Shown in pieces: positions 17,766 to 28,675 of a stretch of DNA of 62,081 bases. This stretch comes from Natronospirales bacterium (GTDB lineage: Bacteria; Pseudomonadota; Gammaproteobacteria; Natronospirales; REEB76). The translations under genes and the position numbers were made by a program. The stretch covers positions 1 through 62,081 of the forward strand of contig JAKAXB010000013.1 of the NCBI GenBank assembly GCA_021816765.1, given 5' to 3'. Every line of letters begins with the position of its first letter. Position 1 is the stretch's first letter. Below the pieces are notes generated by a model. It had not been told where the DNA came from and made no database searches. It saw only the letters and a program-made list of their open reading frames with translations.

Positions 17766-18506
17766 ATGAAAACGCTGTTGACACTGTTGCTTGCCTGCAT
17801 CCTGTCGGGTGCCGCCTGCATCGTGCAAGCGGGTAATGGCGCCGCTGTCGAGGCGCAATTGGCAAAACAACTCGGTCTGCGGGCCGGGGATGTCACCGCA
17901 TCACCTGTCCCCGGTCTTTACCGCATTACCATCGGCCCGCAAGTGGCCTACGTGAGCACCGACGGCCGTTATCTCATTCGCGGCGACATTATTGATATGC
18001 GGGATGGTGACAACCTTACGCTGAGTCAGCGCGCGCAGGCACGGCTGGCCTATATCAAGCAGCTTGGTCCGGCGGACATGATCGTGTTTGCGCCACCCCA
18101 CACCAAGCACACCATTACCGTATTGACCGACATCGACTGCGAGTACTGCCGTATGCTTGAACATGACCGACCCGAGCTCAATGCCATGGGTATTGCGGTG
18201 CGCTATCTTTTCTTTCCGCGCGACGGTGCCGGCTCCGTATCGTGGCAGAAAGCCGTGGCGGTATGGTGTGCGAAGGACCGCAAGGCCGCGTTTGAAGCCG
18301 CCATGCGCGGTGAGCCGGTAAAGAGCGCCAAGTGCAATGCAGCGCCGGTAGCGGCGGGCTATCGCTTCGGCCAGTTGCTGGGCATTGACGGTACGCCAGC
18401 CATCATCACCGATCGCGGCCGGCTGATTGACGGTTACCTGCCCGCCCCGGAACTGGCCTATGCATTGAACCTTCCTTCCCGACCCGCCCGCCATCGCTCC
18501 CAATAG
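17766..18506 (+). CDS. dsbC: Thiol:disulfide interchange protein DsbC
   Basis: A 246-residue periplasmic disulfide isomerase. A signal peptide (to about VQAG) precedes an N-terminal dimerisation domain and a thioredoxin-like domain with the active site C125-E-Y-C128 (E. coli has CGYC). The cis-proline loop IDGTPAII is intact. It shuffles wrong disulfides in exported proteins and is kept reduced by DsbD, which is not in the window. ATG 17766 is used because it begins the signal peptide. It follows xerD, a common arrangement. Confidence 0.88.
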   Translation: MKTLLTLLLACILSGAACIVQAGNGAAVEAQLAKQLGLRAGDVTASPVPGLYRITIGPQVAYVSTDGRYLIRGDIIDMRDGDNLTLSQRAQARLAYIKQLGPADMIVFAPPHTKHTITVLTDIDCEYCRMLEHDRPELNAMGIAVRYLFFPRDGAGSVSWQKAVAVWCAKDRKAAFEAAMRGEPVKSAKCNAAPVAAGYRFGQLLGIDGTPAIITDRGRLIDGYLPAPELAYALNLPSRPARHRSQ

Positions 18507-18540
18507 GGTTTTAACAGCCTTGGGTAAAATGACATTCGAC

Positions 18541-18583
18541 TTGATGCAGATCAAGTGGCCTAGTGCCATATCTATGCGATAAT
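18541..18583 (+). promoter_or_regulatory. FNR/ANR-type promoter of the pseudoazurin gene
   Basis: TTGATGCAGATCAA at 18541-18554 is a perfect match to the FNR/ANR consensus TTGAT-N4-ATCAA. A GATAAT -10 element lies at 18578-18583. With a start near 18590, the site is centred at about -42, the usual position for a class II FNR-activated promoter with no good -35. This predicts induction of the downstream copper protein under low oxygen. Confidence 0.75.
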
Positions 18584-18680
18584 TTATACACAGTATGCGA
18601 ATCATCGCATTCCAAAGCGTCCCCACTCGGTAATTGTGAGCGGAGGCGCCTGCAAATTCTTAATATCACAGGAGACAAGT

Positions 18681-19124
18681 ATGAGTTTCAAAATAGTGTT
18701 CGGTGCGGTTCTGGCCCTGGCCCTGATCGGTGCCAATGCCTACGCCAAGGAATACACCGTCAAGGAGCTGAACACCGGTGCGGACGGCACCTTCGTATTT
18801 CAGCCCGGCTACCTGCACATCCAACCGGGCGATACAGTGCACTTCGTGGCCGTTGATGCCGGGCACGACAGTCAGTCCTATCTGGTGCCGCAGGGCGCCA
18901 AGAACTGGAAGAGCGAGGTCAGCAAGGACATCACCGTGAAGTTCACCCAGGATGGCGTTTACCTTTATGAGTGCAATCCGCACCACATGTTCGGCATGCT
19001 GGGCGTGATCCAGGTAGGCAAGCCTGTGAACAAGCAGGCCGCAGAGGAAGCCGCTGAGAAAATGGAGAAAAAGCAGCTCATGAACAACGGCCGCCTTGAG
19101 CAGTTGATGAAGGAAGTGAAGTAA
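18681..19124 (+). CDS. Pseudoazurin (type 1 blue copper protein)
   Basis: A 147-residue periplasmic cupredoxin. A signal peptide ends near NAYA. The copper ligands have pseudoazurin spacing: H62, C98, H101 and M106. Pseudoazurins carry electrons in the periplasm, typically to copper nitrite reductase or other denitrification enzymes. AGGAGA precedes the ATG. The upstream FNR-type site and downstream terminator suggest a single-gene, oxygen-regulated unit. The C-terminal ~35 residues (from about 113) form a Lys/Glu-rich helical extension, as in the family but rather long. No nitrite reductase is in the window. Confidence 0.9.
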   Translation: MSFKIVFGAVLALALIGANAYAKEYTVKELNTGADGTFVFQPGYLHIQPGDTVHFVAVDAGHDSQSYLVPQGAKNWKSEVSKDITVKFTQDGVYLYECNPHHMFGMLGVIQVGKPVNKQAAEEAAEKMEKKQLMNNGRLEQLMKEVK

Positions 19125-19180
19125 GGTTACAGTCGCTCAGGTGGTCAGGGCATGACCGCCTGAACGGCCGGACAGGTATA

Positions 19181-19211
19181 AAAACGCCCGTCTATTAAAG
19201 ACGGGCGTTTT
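19181..19211 (+). terminator. Bidirectional Rho-independent terminator
   Basis: A 10-bp perfect stem (ACGCCCGTCT / AGACGGGCGT) with an ATTAA loop is flanked by AAAA on the left and TTTT on the right. It lies between the convergent pseudoazurin and fdxA genes and can end both transcripts. Confidence 0.85.
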
Positions 19212-19237
19212 GCTGTGGTGCGCCCGGCATGGGAAAT

Positions 19238-19561
19238 TCAGCGCTCCAGAAGCTTCAATTTATCAGGTTTGCCTTCCCATTCCTTGGCATCCGCAGGGGC
19301 GGGTTTCTGCTGGGTAAGAACCGGCCACTGCTTGGCCAGTGCTGCGTTCATGTCCCGGAAGTGCCGCTGGTCTTCCGGGAGATCATCCTCGGAATAGATG
19401 GCGTTGATGGGGCATTCGGGCTCGCACAGGGTACAGTCAATGCATTCATCGGGATCAATCACCAGGAAATTGGGTCCTTCATGAAAACAATCCACCGGGC
19501 AGACTTCCACACAGTCGGTGTACTTGCACTTGATGCAATTCTCCGTGACAACGAAGGCCAT
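19238..19561 (-). CDS. fdxA: Ferredoxin FdxA, 7Fe-8S type
   Basis: A 107-residue cytosolic ferredoxin of the Azotobacter FdI type. Cysteines at 9, 12, 17, 21 and 25 and at 40, 43, 46 and 50 give one [3Fe-4S] and one [4Fe-4S] site, with the family's typical N-terminus [17 protein letters not shown]. The C-terminal ~50 residues are the usual FdxA extension. GGAGG precedes the ATG. It is an electron carrier; partners are not shown by the context. Confidence 0.93.
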   Translation of the reverse strand: MAFVVTENCIKCKYTDCVEVCPVDCFHEGPNFLVIDPDECIDCTLCEPECPINAIYSEDDLPEDQRHFRDMNAALAKQWPVLTQQKPAPADAKEWEGKPDKLKLLER

Positions 19562-19639
19562 GGTTCAATCCTCCGCGGATGAAGGTTGAATGGGTGAGTG
19601 TGCCCCTGATTTTGCCACAAGTGAGCGCAAGGTGCAGGT

Positions 19640-20182
19640 TCAGGGAGCCGTGGTTTTCCGCCAAGTGGTGATGTGGAACCCATAATGACTGTGGCGCCGA
19701 TCCTCGAAGAAGCGCTCCAGCGTGTAGCTCACGCTGGGGAAGGCGATGTCTTCCCAGGGGATCACGCTCTCGGTAAACAGTGCCGTTTCCAGGGTCTCTG
19801 CGCCGATACCAAATTGCCCGCGTCGCAGACGCGCGCGGAACAGAAGGTGCACCTGACTGATGTGCGGCACGTTCACCAGCGTCAGGGGTGCGAGAATTTC
19901 CACCTCGGCCAGTGCTTCTTCCGCGGCTTCACGCATGGCGGCCTGTTCGGTGGTCTCGTTGTTTTCCATGAAACCGGCCGGCAGTGTCCAGTAACCCATG
20001 CGCGGATCAATGGCACGGCGGCAGAGCAGTACTTTGCCGTCCCATTCCGGGACGCAGCCCACTACCAGCTTGGGATTCTGGTAATGGATCATGCCGCAGT
20101 GCGCGCACAGGTAGCGGGGCAGATGGTCATCGGGCGGTACCTTGAGTACCACCTCGTGGCCACACTCGCTGCAGTATTTCAT
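19640..20182 (-). CDS. NUDIX hydrolase with N-terminal zinc ribbon
   Basis: A 180-residue protein with a zinc ribbon (C4, C7, C26, C29) followed by a NUDIX domain. The Nudix box starts at G70 and includes E76, R84, E85, E88 and E89, so the metal-binding REx2EE core is intact, but the usual glycine near its end is L91. The architecture resembles the NADH-pyrophosphatase/NudC-like subgroup but is shorter. Substrate is unknown; nucleotide diphosphates are likely. It lies just downstream of tRNA-Leu on the same strand. Confidence 0.85.
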   Translation of the reverse strand: MKYCSECGHEVVLKVPPDDHLPRYLCAHCGMIHYQNPKLVVGCVPEWDGKVLLCRRAIDPRMGYWTLPAGFMENNETTEQAAMREAAEEALAEVEILAPLTLVNVPHISQVHLLFRARLRRGQFGIGAETLETALFTESVIPWEDIAFPSVSYTLERFFEDRRHSHYGFHITTWRKTTAP

Positions 20183-20213
20183 TGCGTGTTTGGGGTCGCG
20201 ACGTTATGTATGA

Positions 20214-20301
20214 TGGTGCCCGGAGTCGGGGTCGAACCGACACTCCTTTGAAGGGAACGGGATTTTGAGTCCCGCGCGTCTACCAGTTCCGCCATCCGGG
20301 C
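20214..20301 (-). tRNA. tRNA-Leu (anticodon CAA)
   Basis: The minus strand reads GCCCGGATGGCGGAACTGG at the 5' end and closes with TCCGGGCACCA, so CCA is encoded. The long variable arm and the anticodon loop CTCAAAA (anticodon at 20265-20267) identify a class II tRNA-Leu that reads UUG. The T-arm GGTTCGACCCC is intact. Confidence 0.95.
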
Positions 20302-20329
20302 AGGGGAGCTGAGCCTGGAAAAGGCGCAA

Positions 20330-20335
20330 ATTATA
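20330..20335 (-). promoter_or_regulatory. -10 element upstream of tRNA-Leu
   Basis: A perfect TATAAT on the minus strand lies ~29 bp before the mature tRNA 5' end and is followed by a GC-rich discriminator, as in stringently controlled promoters. A convincing -35 is not visible (TTCGAC at 15-bp spacing is the best). Confidence 0.5.
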
Positions 20336-20561
20336 TCAGGCGGGCACGCAGTCGAAGCCATAGGGTATCGCTTCCGGCAATAAGTTTGTGGACCTTCTGT
20401 TCTTGCCGCGACTCCGCGCCTGTTTGCCGTTGCTTCCATGGACATCTTGAGCCGTTCTCAAGCTCCTGTATGCTTTGCCACGGCATGCTGGCGAAGCCTA
20501 CGGGCAAAAGGCGGTAGTGCCTTAGAGATTCCCTCGATCCGGTCAGTATGGGAGATTCGCC

Positions 20562-21496
20562 ATGCAACGTCGCTACGGGTTGTTGATGCCCCTATCCGCT
20601 TTGCTGATAGCCGCTACTTTATATAACGCCGGGGCCTTATTCTTCACGGCCAGACTGCCCATGAACATCGAGCTCGTGGATGGGCATACAGCCGCGATAA
20701 GTCCTCTCCCGGGTACACCCTTGCCCACACCTCTCAAGGCCGGCGATCTTATCGACCTTGGTGCCCTGAATGCGGCAGCACGTGCTGCAATGGATATCCA
20801 TCTCAACGGCCGGACGCTTCCACTGGGACATACCTACGAACTCGTGGTGCGTCGCAATGGCGGGCTTCTCCGGGTTCCGGTCACGACCATCCGGTCTCCG
20901 TCTTCGGCTCAATGGCGGTGGATCGAAGGTACGGCCGTGTTCGTTTCGCTGCTGCTCGGGGTAATGTCACTGCTCCTGCTTTGGTATGGTCGCGACAGGG
21001 TGGCATGGGGTATGGCCATGCCTTCGCACGGCGCTGCGGACATATGCAGGACGTTCCACGCCTGCTGGAGGCTGCGGTCAGGGAGATCCAGAAACACACC
21101 GGCAGCCCCCGCGTTGTTCTGTATGCCGCAGCCGACACCGGATACACCCGCATGAGTCAGTCGCCGGAAGCGCGTTATCCAGAAAAACTTCAGGCGGATG
21201 ATCCCGCCATGGTGGCGATCTGCGCCGAGCATCAGGCGGTCGATCTCGAAGACCTCGATAGCGGCCTCGGGACGGGTGGTTGTGTGTTCCCCGTGATGGT
21301 TCTTGAAGTGCTGCGGGGCGTATTGGTATGCGCCAACCGACCCGGAGAGCGCTATGCTTCAGACGAAAAGAAACTGCTCACACATGTGGCGCGGGAGAAT
21401 GAGGAGTACTTGCGCAGCAGGGTGCGCGGCCAGTTCGACCTCGCGGCGGCCAAGGCGCGGGCGCAGGCGCTGGAACTCGACTGGGCCGGGGCCTGA
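20562..21496 (+). pseudogene. Membrane protein with GAF-like C-terminus, frameshifted and internally deleted
   Basis: Two pieces in different frames appear to belong to one gene. The first (20562 to about 21010) has an N-terminal membrane helix, a periplasmic segment that resembles a short PDZ-like fold, then a second membrane helix ending in LLWYGRDRVAWGMA. The second (about 21050-21496) contains LLEAAVREIQKHTGSPRVVL and a GAF-like region ending LDWAGA. The multi-helix membrane segment expected after WGMA is missing, and another gap seems present near HVARENEEYL. So the gene probably lost internal segments and is not functional. The intact family has no known role that I can name. Confidence 0.6.
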
Positions 21497-21658
21497 TACC
21501 CTGATCTTGAGCAGGCACACACACCCTGGAATTGGTTGCCAGTCCAAGTCATGGCCGAGTTTGAAGGCTGGGTATGTGCATTTGACCACTTAATATAAAT
21601 GAGTGGTCTCAATCATCCTGTCCTAATTGTTAACAACCAGCCCATAGCCACGCTGACA

Positions 21659-23817
<2,159 letters not shown>

Positions 23818-23914
23818 TCCGCCGCCACAGCGGCGCCGGACGTTGTAAAATCCGCACTTTCGTGCCGGGGCGACAGAACCCCGTGCTGTTTCAGCCCTAA
23901 CCCAGGATCATGCC

Positions 23915-24247
23915 ATGAGCTTCTTCATTCGGGATGCCTACGCCGCCGGCGGGACGGCTCCGCAAGGCGGTGACCAGTTTGTCACCATCATCATTTTCGC
24001 CGGTCTCATTGCATTCTTCTGGTTTTTCCTCATCCGGCCGCAGCAGAAGCGCCAGAAAGAACTGCAGAAAATGATTGGCGCCCTCGCCAAGGGTGACGAG
24101 GTGGTGACCAGCGGCGGCGTACTGGGGCGTGTCAAGGAAGTGGGGGATCAGTTCGTCACGCTGGAGGTGGCGCAGGGGGTCGAGCTGCACGTGCAGAAGC
24201 AGTCCGTCTCCGCGGTCATGCCCAAGGGCACCCTCAAGAATCTCTGA
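23915..24247 (+). CDS. yajC: Preprotein translocase subunit YajC
   Basis: A 110-residue single-span inner-membrane protein. The helix (about residues 24-43, VTIIIFAGLIAFFWFFLIRP) is followed by RPQQKRQKE and the cytosolic domain GDEVVTSGGVLGRV. It joins the SecDF complex. It starts 98 bp after tgt and precedes secD by 22 bp, the usual order. Confidence 0.95.
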   Translation: MSFFIRDAYAAGGTAPQGGDQFVTIIIFAGLIAFFWFFLIRPQQKRQKELQKMIGALAKGDEVVTSGGVLGRVKEVGDQFVTLEVAQGVELHVQKQSVSAVMPKGTLKNL

Positions 24248-24269
24248 ACAGCGTCCGCGGATTTTTCTC

Positions 24270-26117
24270 ATGCTGAACCGCTATCCGCTCTGGAAAAACA
24301 TTGTCGTCATCGTGGTGACGGTGCTGGGCATCCTGCTGGCGCTGCCGAACCTGTATGGAGAAGACCCGGCCGTGCAGGTTTCCGAGAACAACGCCCAACT
24401 GACCGGCACCGCCACTATCCAGGTGGAACAGGCGCTGCATGCGGCCAAGCTGCCTTATAAGTCCGCCGTCATCCATGACAACCGCCTGCTGGTACGCTTC
24501 AGTAACACCAACATCCAGTTGCGCGCCCTGGATGTGGTCAAGAAGGCTCTCGGCAGCCACTATTCCGTGGCACTGAATCTGGCGCCGCGCACGCCCAAAT
24601 GGATGCGCGATATCGGCCTGCGGCCCATGGCCAAGGGCCTGGATTTGCAGGGCGGCGTGCACTTCCAACTGCTGGTGGACCTGAACGCCGCGGTGAAAAC
24701 CAAGTTGCAGCGCGACATGACCGACATCCGCGGCGCCATGCGCGACAAACTCATCCGTTATGAGGATGTTTCCCTGTCGGGCGATGCCATCCATATCACG
24801 CTGCGGACGCCGCAGGACGTGTCACAGGCGAAGAAGCTTCTCAGCACCCGATACCCTGAAATGGTCGTCACCGCCGGCGGCCAGGCCAACACACTAGTAG
24901 CCCGCCCGAGCCCTCAGGATTTGCAGCAACTGCGCCAGTACGCGGTGGAGCAGAACATCACCACCCTGCGCAACCGCGTGAATGAACTGGGTGTGGCCGA
25001 ACCGGTGGTGCAGCAGCAGGGCGGCAACAGCATCGTGGTGGAATTGCCGGGCGTGCAGGATACGGCCCGCGCCAAGGAAATTCTCGGCGCCACCGCCACC
25101 CTCGAATTCCGTCTGGTGGATTACACCAATAATGCTTATACGGCCAAGCAGACCGGGCATATTCCGCTGGACGACCAGTTGTTCAAGGATAAGCAGGGCA
25201 ATCCGGTACTGCTCAAACGCGATGTGATCGTGAGCGGCGATCAGCTGGTGGATGCTGTGTCCGGCTATGACCAGCAAAGCGGCACCCCGGATGTGAATGT
25301 GACCCTGGATTCCGCCGGCGCCGCCAAGATGGGCAGGGTCACCCGCGAGAATCTCGACAAGCCCATGGCGGTGCTGTACATCGAGACCAAGACCGAGAAG
25401 ACAAAGGTGAACGGCCAGACCGTGGTGGCGCACAAGAAGGTGTACACCGTCATCAACGTAGCCACCATCCGCGGCATTTTCAGCAGCCGCTTCCAGATCA
25501 GCGGCCTTGCCCAAGATGAGGCCCAGAACCTGGCGCTGTTGCTGCGTGCCGGATCGCTGGCCGCCCCCATGGATATCGTCGAGCAACGCACCGTGGGTCC
25601 GAGCCTTGGCCAGGAGAACATCAAGCAGGGTTTTTATGCGGCACTGCTGGGGTTCATCCTGGTGGTGGTGTTCATCGCCATGTACTACAAGACCTTCGGT
25701 GTCATCGCCGACCTGGCGGTGTTCATGAACCTGGTGATTACGGTGGCGTTGCTCTCGCTCATACAGGCGACGCTCACCTTGCCGGGCATCGCCGGTATCG
25801 TGCTCACGCTCGGCATGGGCGTGGACGCCAACGTGCTGATCAACGAACATATTCGTGAGGAAGTGCGCGGCGGCAACACGCCGCAGGCCGCCATCCACGC
25901 CGGCTACCAGCGCGCCTTCGCCACCATCGTGGACGCACACGTGACCACGCTCACCGCCGCCGTCATGCTGTTCCTGTTCGGCGCCGGGCCGGTGAAAGGC
26001 TTCGCCGTGACCCTGTCACTGGGTATTCTCACCTCGCTGTTCACCGCCATCATGGGTACCCGCTCCATCGTCAACTGGGTGTACGGCGGACGCAACCTGA
26101 AACGGCTGCCGGTGTAA
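24270..26117 (+). CDS. secD: Protein translocase subunit SecD
   Basis: A 615-residue inner-membrane protein with six membrane helices and a large periplasmic P1 domain. Family motifs include DLQGGVHF after the first helix and, in the membrane part, the D-containing GMGVDANVLINEHIREE. With SecF it uses the proton gradient to pull exported proteins through SecYEG. ATG 24270 begins MLNRYPLWKN, the family N-terminus. secF follows after 10 bp. Confidence 0.96.
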   Translation: MLNRYPLWKNIVVIVVTVLGILLALPNLYGEDPAVQVSENNAQLTGTATIQVEQALHAAKLPYKSAVIHDNRLLVRFSNTNIQLRALDVVKKALGSHYSVALNLAPRTPKWMRDIGLRPMAKGLDLQGGVHFQLLVDLNAAVKTKLQRDMTDIRGAMRDKLIRYEDVSLSGDAIHITLRTPQDVSQAKKLLSTRYPEMVVTAGGQANTLVARPSPQDLQQLRQYAVEQNITTLRNRVNELGVAEPVVQQQGGNSIVVELPGVQDTARAKEILGATATLEFRLVDYTNNAYTAKQTGHIPLDDQLFKDKQGNPVLLKRDVIVSGDQLVDAVSGYDQQSGTPDVNVTLDSAGAAKMGRVTRENLDKPMAVLYIETKTEKTKVNGQTVVAHKKVYTVINVATIRGIFSSRFQISGLAQDEAQNLALLLRAGSLAAPMDIVEQRTVGPSLGQENIKQGFYAALLGFILVVVFIAMYYKTFGVIADLAVFMNLVITVALLSLIQATLTLPGIAGIVLTLGMGVDANVLINEHIREEVRGGNTPQAAIHAGYQRAFATIVDAHVTTLTAAVMLFLFGAGPVKGFAVTLSLGILTSLFTAIMGTRSIVNWVYGGRNLKRLPV

Positions 26118-26127
26118 GGGGCGCACC

Positions 26128-27063
26128 ATGGAATTTTTCCACAAGGTTCCACATATCAATTTTCTGGCAGCGCGCAAGCTGGCCATGGGCATGTCGGTGG
26201 TGGTGCTCATCATCGCCATCGTATCGCTCGTCATTCATGGCCTGAATCTGGGCGTGGATTTCACCGGCGGTGTGACCGTGCAGGTTTCCTATCCGCAGCC
26301 GGCCGACCTGCGCCAGATACGCAGCACTCTTTCCGCCGTGGGCTACAAGGATGCCATCGTGCAGAACTTCGGCACCCCCGAGGATGTGCTGATTCGTTTG
26401 CAGCCGAAGAAGGGCGAATCCGGCAAGAACACCGGGGGCGCGGTGATGGACGCGCTGCACAAAGTCGCACCGCAGGTCAAACTGGAACAGGTGAATTTCG
26501 TCGGCCCGGAAGTGGGTAAGGACCTGGCCACCAAAGGCGCGTTGGCGTTCTTCCTTACGCTCACCGGCATCCTGCTGTATATCTGGTTCCGGTTCGAGTG
26601 GCGGTTGGCACTGGGCGGCGTGGCCGCCACCCTGCATGACGTGGTGTTTGTGGTGGGTTTCTTCTCCATTTTCCATCTGGAATTCGACCTTAACGTGCTC
26701 GCCGCAGTGCTGGCGGTCATGGGTTATTCCGTGAACGATACGGTGGTGGTGTTTGACCGCATCCGCGAGGATTTCCGCAAGCTGCGTAAGGGCACGCCCT
26801 TCGAGATCATCAATCTCGCCGTCAACCAGACCCTGTCGCGCACCATTATCACCTCCGGCGTGACGCTGCTGGTGGTGATCGCGCTGCTCATCCTCGGTGG
26901 CCCGGTGCTGCACGGCTTCTCCCTCGCCCTGTTTGTGGGCATCATCGTGGGTACGTATTCGTCCATCTACATCGCCAGTGCCACCGCTCTGATGCTGGGG
27001 GTGAGCAAGAAGGATCTCATGGTCAGAATCAAGGAAGACAGGAAAGTGGATGACATGCCCTGA
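26128..27063 (+). CDS. secF: Protein translocase subunit SecF
   Basis: A 311-residue partner of SecD with six helices. DFTGGVTVQV follows the first helix, and VNDTVVVFDRIREDFR is the conserved membrane motif. A terminator 15 bp after the stop ends the queA-tgt-yajC-secDF run. Confidence 0.96.
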   Translation: MEFFHKVPHINFLAARKLAMGMSVVVLIIAIVSLVIHGLNLGVDFTGGVTVQVSYPQPADLRQIRSTLSAVGYKDAIVQNFGTPEDVLIRLQPKKGESGKNTGGAVMDALHKVAPQVKLEQVNFVGPEVGKDLATKGALAFFLTLTGILLYIWFRFEWRLALGGVAATLHDVVFVVGFFSIFHLEFDLNVLAAVLAVMGYSVNDTVVVFDRIREDFRKLRKGTPFEIINLAVNQTLSRTIITSGVTLLVVIALLILGGPVLHGFSLALFVGIIVGTYSSIYIASATALMLGVSKKDLMVRIKEDRKVDDMP

Positions 27064-27077
27064 GCGGGGCTGTTCCC

Positions 27078-27113
27078 AAACAAAAAGAGCGCCGATGGCG
27101 CTCTTTTTTGTTT
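27078..27113 (+). terminator. Rho-independent terminator after secF
   Basis: The stem AGAGCGCC / GGCGCTCT with a GAT loop is extended by AAACAAAA / TTTTGTTT pairs and ends in a six-T run. It closes the secDF operon. Confidence 0.9.
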
Positions 27114-27119
27114 GGAATT

Positions 27120-27530
27120 TATTTTCCCTTCTCCTCTGGCGGGAGACGACTACAGGGATGTAGGAGGTAGGGCAACGCAGGGAGCAGTTGCCGAGGGTAG
27201 GATGAGAGGGCTTTGTAGGTCGGCAATCCCTTGCCGACATTTTCAATGAGCGGCTCCCGGCAGTATGTAACTCAAGATAGCGGGTTCCCGCACCCGCGGG
27301 CGTGGTACTTTCCTTGTACGAACAAGGAAAGTACCCAAAGGAAATCACCCCTGGGATGCCGGCCCTTCGGGCTGTCCTGCGCGCTTCGCTAGCCGCGGAG
27401 TCGCGCTCACGGGACATCCATGTCCCTTCGCGCGAACTCGCCATCCCTGGCTTCGTCCCTGCGGGCCAACCTTGCTCGCTCCAGTGCTCGGCAGCATCCA
27501 AGGGGGATTACAAGATCAGCAGTAACCGGT
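27120..27530. repeat. Gene-free segment with inverted repeats
   Basis: About 400 bp with no credible gene. Three hairpins are visible: GTCGGCAA/TTGCCGAC (27219-27238), GCGGGT/ACCCGC (27280-27297) and a 12-bp perfect palindromic arm pair at 27305-27334. The stretch from 27305 on resembles degenerate intergenic repeats I recall from other gammaproteobacteria, but a copy-number search is needed to call it a repeat family. The segment stays GC-rich, unlike the AT-richer part that follows. Confidence 0.5.
27305..27334. repeat. Perfect 12-bp inverted repeat
   Basis: GTACTTTCCTTG and CAAGGAAAGTAC pair perfectly around the six-base loop TACGAA. No T-run follows, so it is not a standard terminator. 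Confidence 0.8.
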
Positions 27531-27589
27531 CTAACTTAGACCCGCATTTGCTTCAACATGGGCTGTTGGCCAAAGGCAAGGATAGAAAT

Positions 27590-27763
27590 ATGTCATTTCG
27601 AGACAATGGGTCCTTAGATCAAACTCTTGATGACTGGATTCATAAGATTTATGGTGATAGCAAGGTAGTTTTTGATGCTTGCTCCGAAATCAATAAATTT
27701 TTTATGAAAGTATTCTTTGAGCTAAAGGCTGTATGTTTTTCCGTCTGCAGAAATTGCAAATGA
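27590..27763 (+). CDS. Orphan small ORF in an AT-richer patch
   Basis: A 57-residue frame starting MSFRDNGSLDQTLDDWIHKI and ending CFSVCRNCK. The codon use is clearly more AT-rich than that of the rest of the window. No ribosome site stands out and no family is recognised. It could be a remnant of imported DNA or not a gene. Confidence 0.3.
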   Translation: MSFRDNGSLDQTLDDWIHKIYGDSKVVFDACSEINKFFMKVFFELKAVCFSVCRNCK

Positions 27764-27772
27764 TGGATAGCA

Positions 27773-28564
27773 TTAAATCTCTTTCATTATTGGCTTGAAT
27801 TCCTCGGCCAGCGCCTGATAGATCTTCTCGCCACCGGCGAGGATGTCGCCGTTTTCGGGAAAGCCGGGGTTGCCGTCGAAATGGCCGGTCATGCCGCCGG
27901 CTTCCTGGATCATGAGCACTCCGGCGGCCATGTCCCAGGGTTTCAAGCCCATTTCCCAGAAGCCGTCCATGCGGCCGGCGGCCACGTAGGCGAGATCCAG
28001 AGCCGCGGAGCCGGCGCGGCGCACGCCGGCGGTTTTTCGCATCACCGCTTCAAACATTTTCATATACAGGTTGATGTTGTGATTCTCGCGGAACGGGAAA
28101 CCGGTGCCGATGAGGGCACCATCGAGGGTTTTCAGTGATGTGACGCGCATGCGCCTGCCGTCCACCTGTGCGCCTTCACCGCGGCTGGCGGTGAAGAGCT
28201 CCTGGCGCATGGGGTCATAGATCACCGCGTGTTCGAGCCGGCCATGGTGTTTCAAGGCGATGGAGACGCAGAAGACCGGAAATCCGTGCAGAAAATTGGT
28301 GGTGCCGTCCAGTGGATCAATGATCCACAGGAATTCATCATTATTCCCCTGGGCACCGCTTTCCTCGGCGAGGATGGCGTGATCCGGGTGGGCCTTGTGC
28401 AAGGTGTAGATGATTTCTTCCTCGGCAAGCCGGTCCACCTGGCTCACGAAGTCGTTGTGTTCCTTTGTCTTGATGGTGAGCCTGTCAATGCGGCCTGCAT
28501 GACGGGTGATGATGTCGCCGGCGCGGCGTGCCGCATTGATGGCAATGTTCAACAATGGTTGCAT
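27773..28564 (-). CDS. suhB: Inositol-1-monophosphatase family protein SuhB
   Basis: A 263-residue magnesium-dependent phosphatase. The metal-binding motifs LAEESG, WIIDPLDGTTNF and the later KPWDMAAGVLMIQEAGG are complete. SuhB dephosphorylates inositol phosphates and in E. coli also joins the rRNA antitermination complex. The pairing with the divergent trmJ, with a 111-bp gap, is common in gammaproteobacteria. Confidence 0.94.
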   Translation of the reverse strand: MQPLLNIAINAARRAGDIITRHAGRIDRLTIKTKEHNDFVSQVDRLAEEEIIYTLHKAHPDHAILAEESGAQGNNDEFLWIIDPLDGTTNFLHGFPVFCVSIALKHHGRLEHAVIYDPMRQELFTASRGEGAQVDGRRMRVTSLKTLDGALIGTGFPFRENHNINLYMKMFEAVMRKTAGVRRAGSAALDLAYVAAGRMDGFWEMGLKPWDMAAGVLMIQEAGGMTGHFDGNPGFPENGDILAGGEKIYQALAEEFKPIMKEI

Positions 28565-28675
28565 GACAGTCCCGTCGCCAGCGAAGGCAAAGTGTTGGTT
28601 TCCGGTTAAAGAGCGGGCCGCAACAGTGCGGCAGGGCGCGTAGAATAGCAGAAGCTGAAACTACCCTCCAATTAC

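Noticed and set aside
27302-27763. 153-codon frame through the repeat segment
   Set aside because: Its first two thirds run through hairpin-rich non-coding sequence; only the last 57 codons could be a gene.
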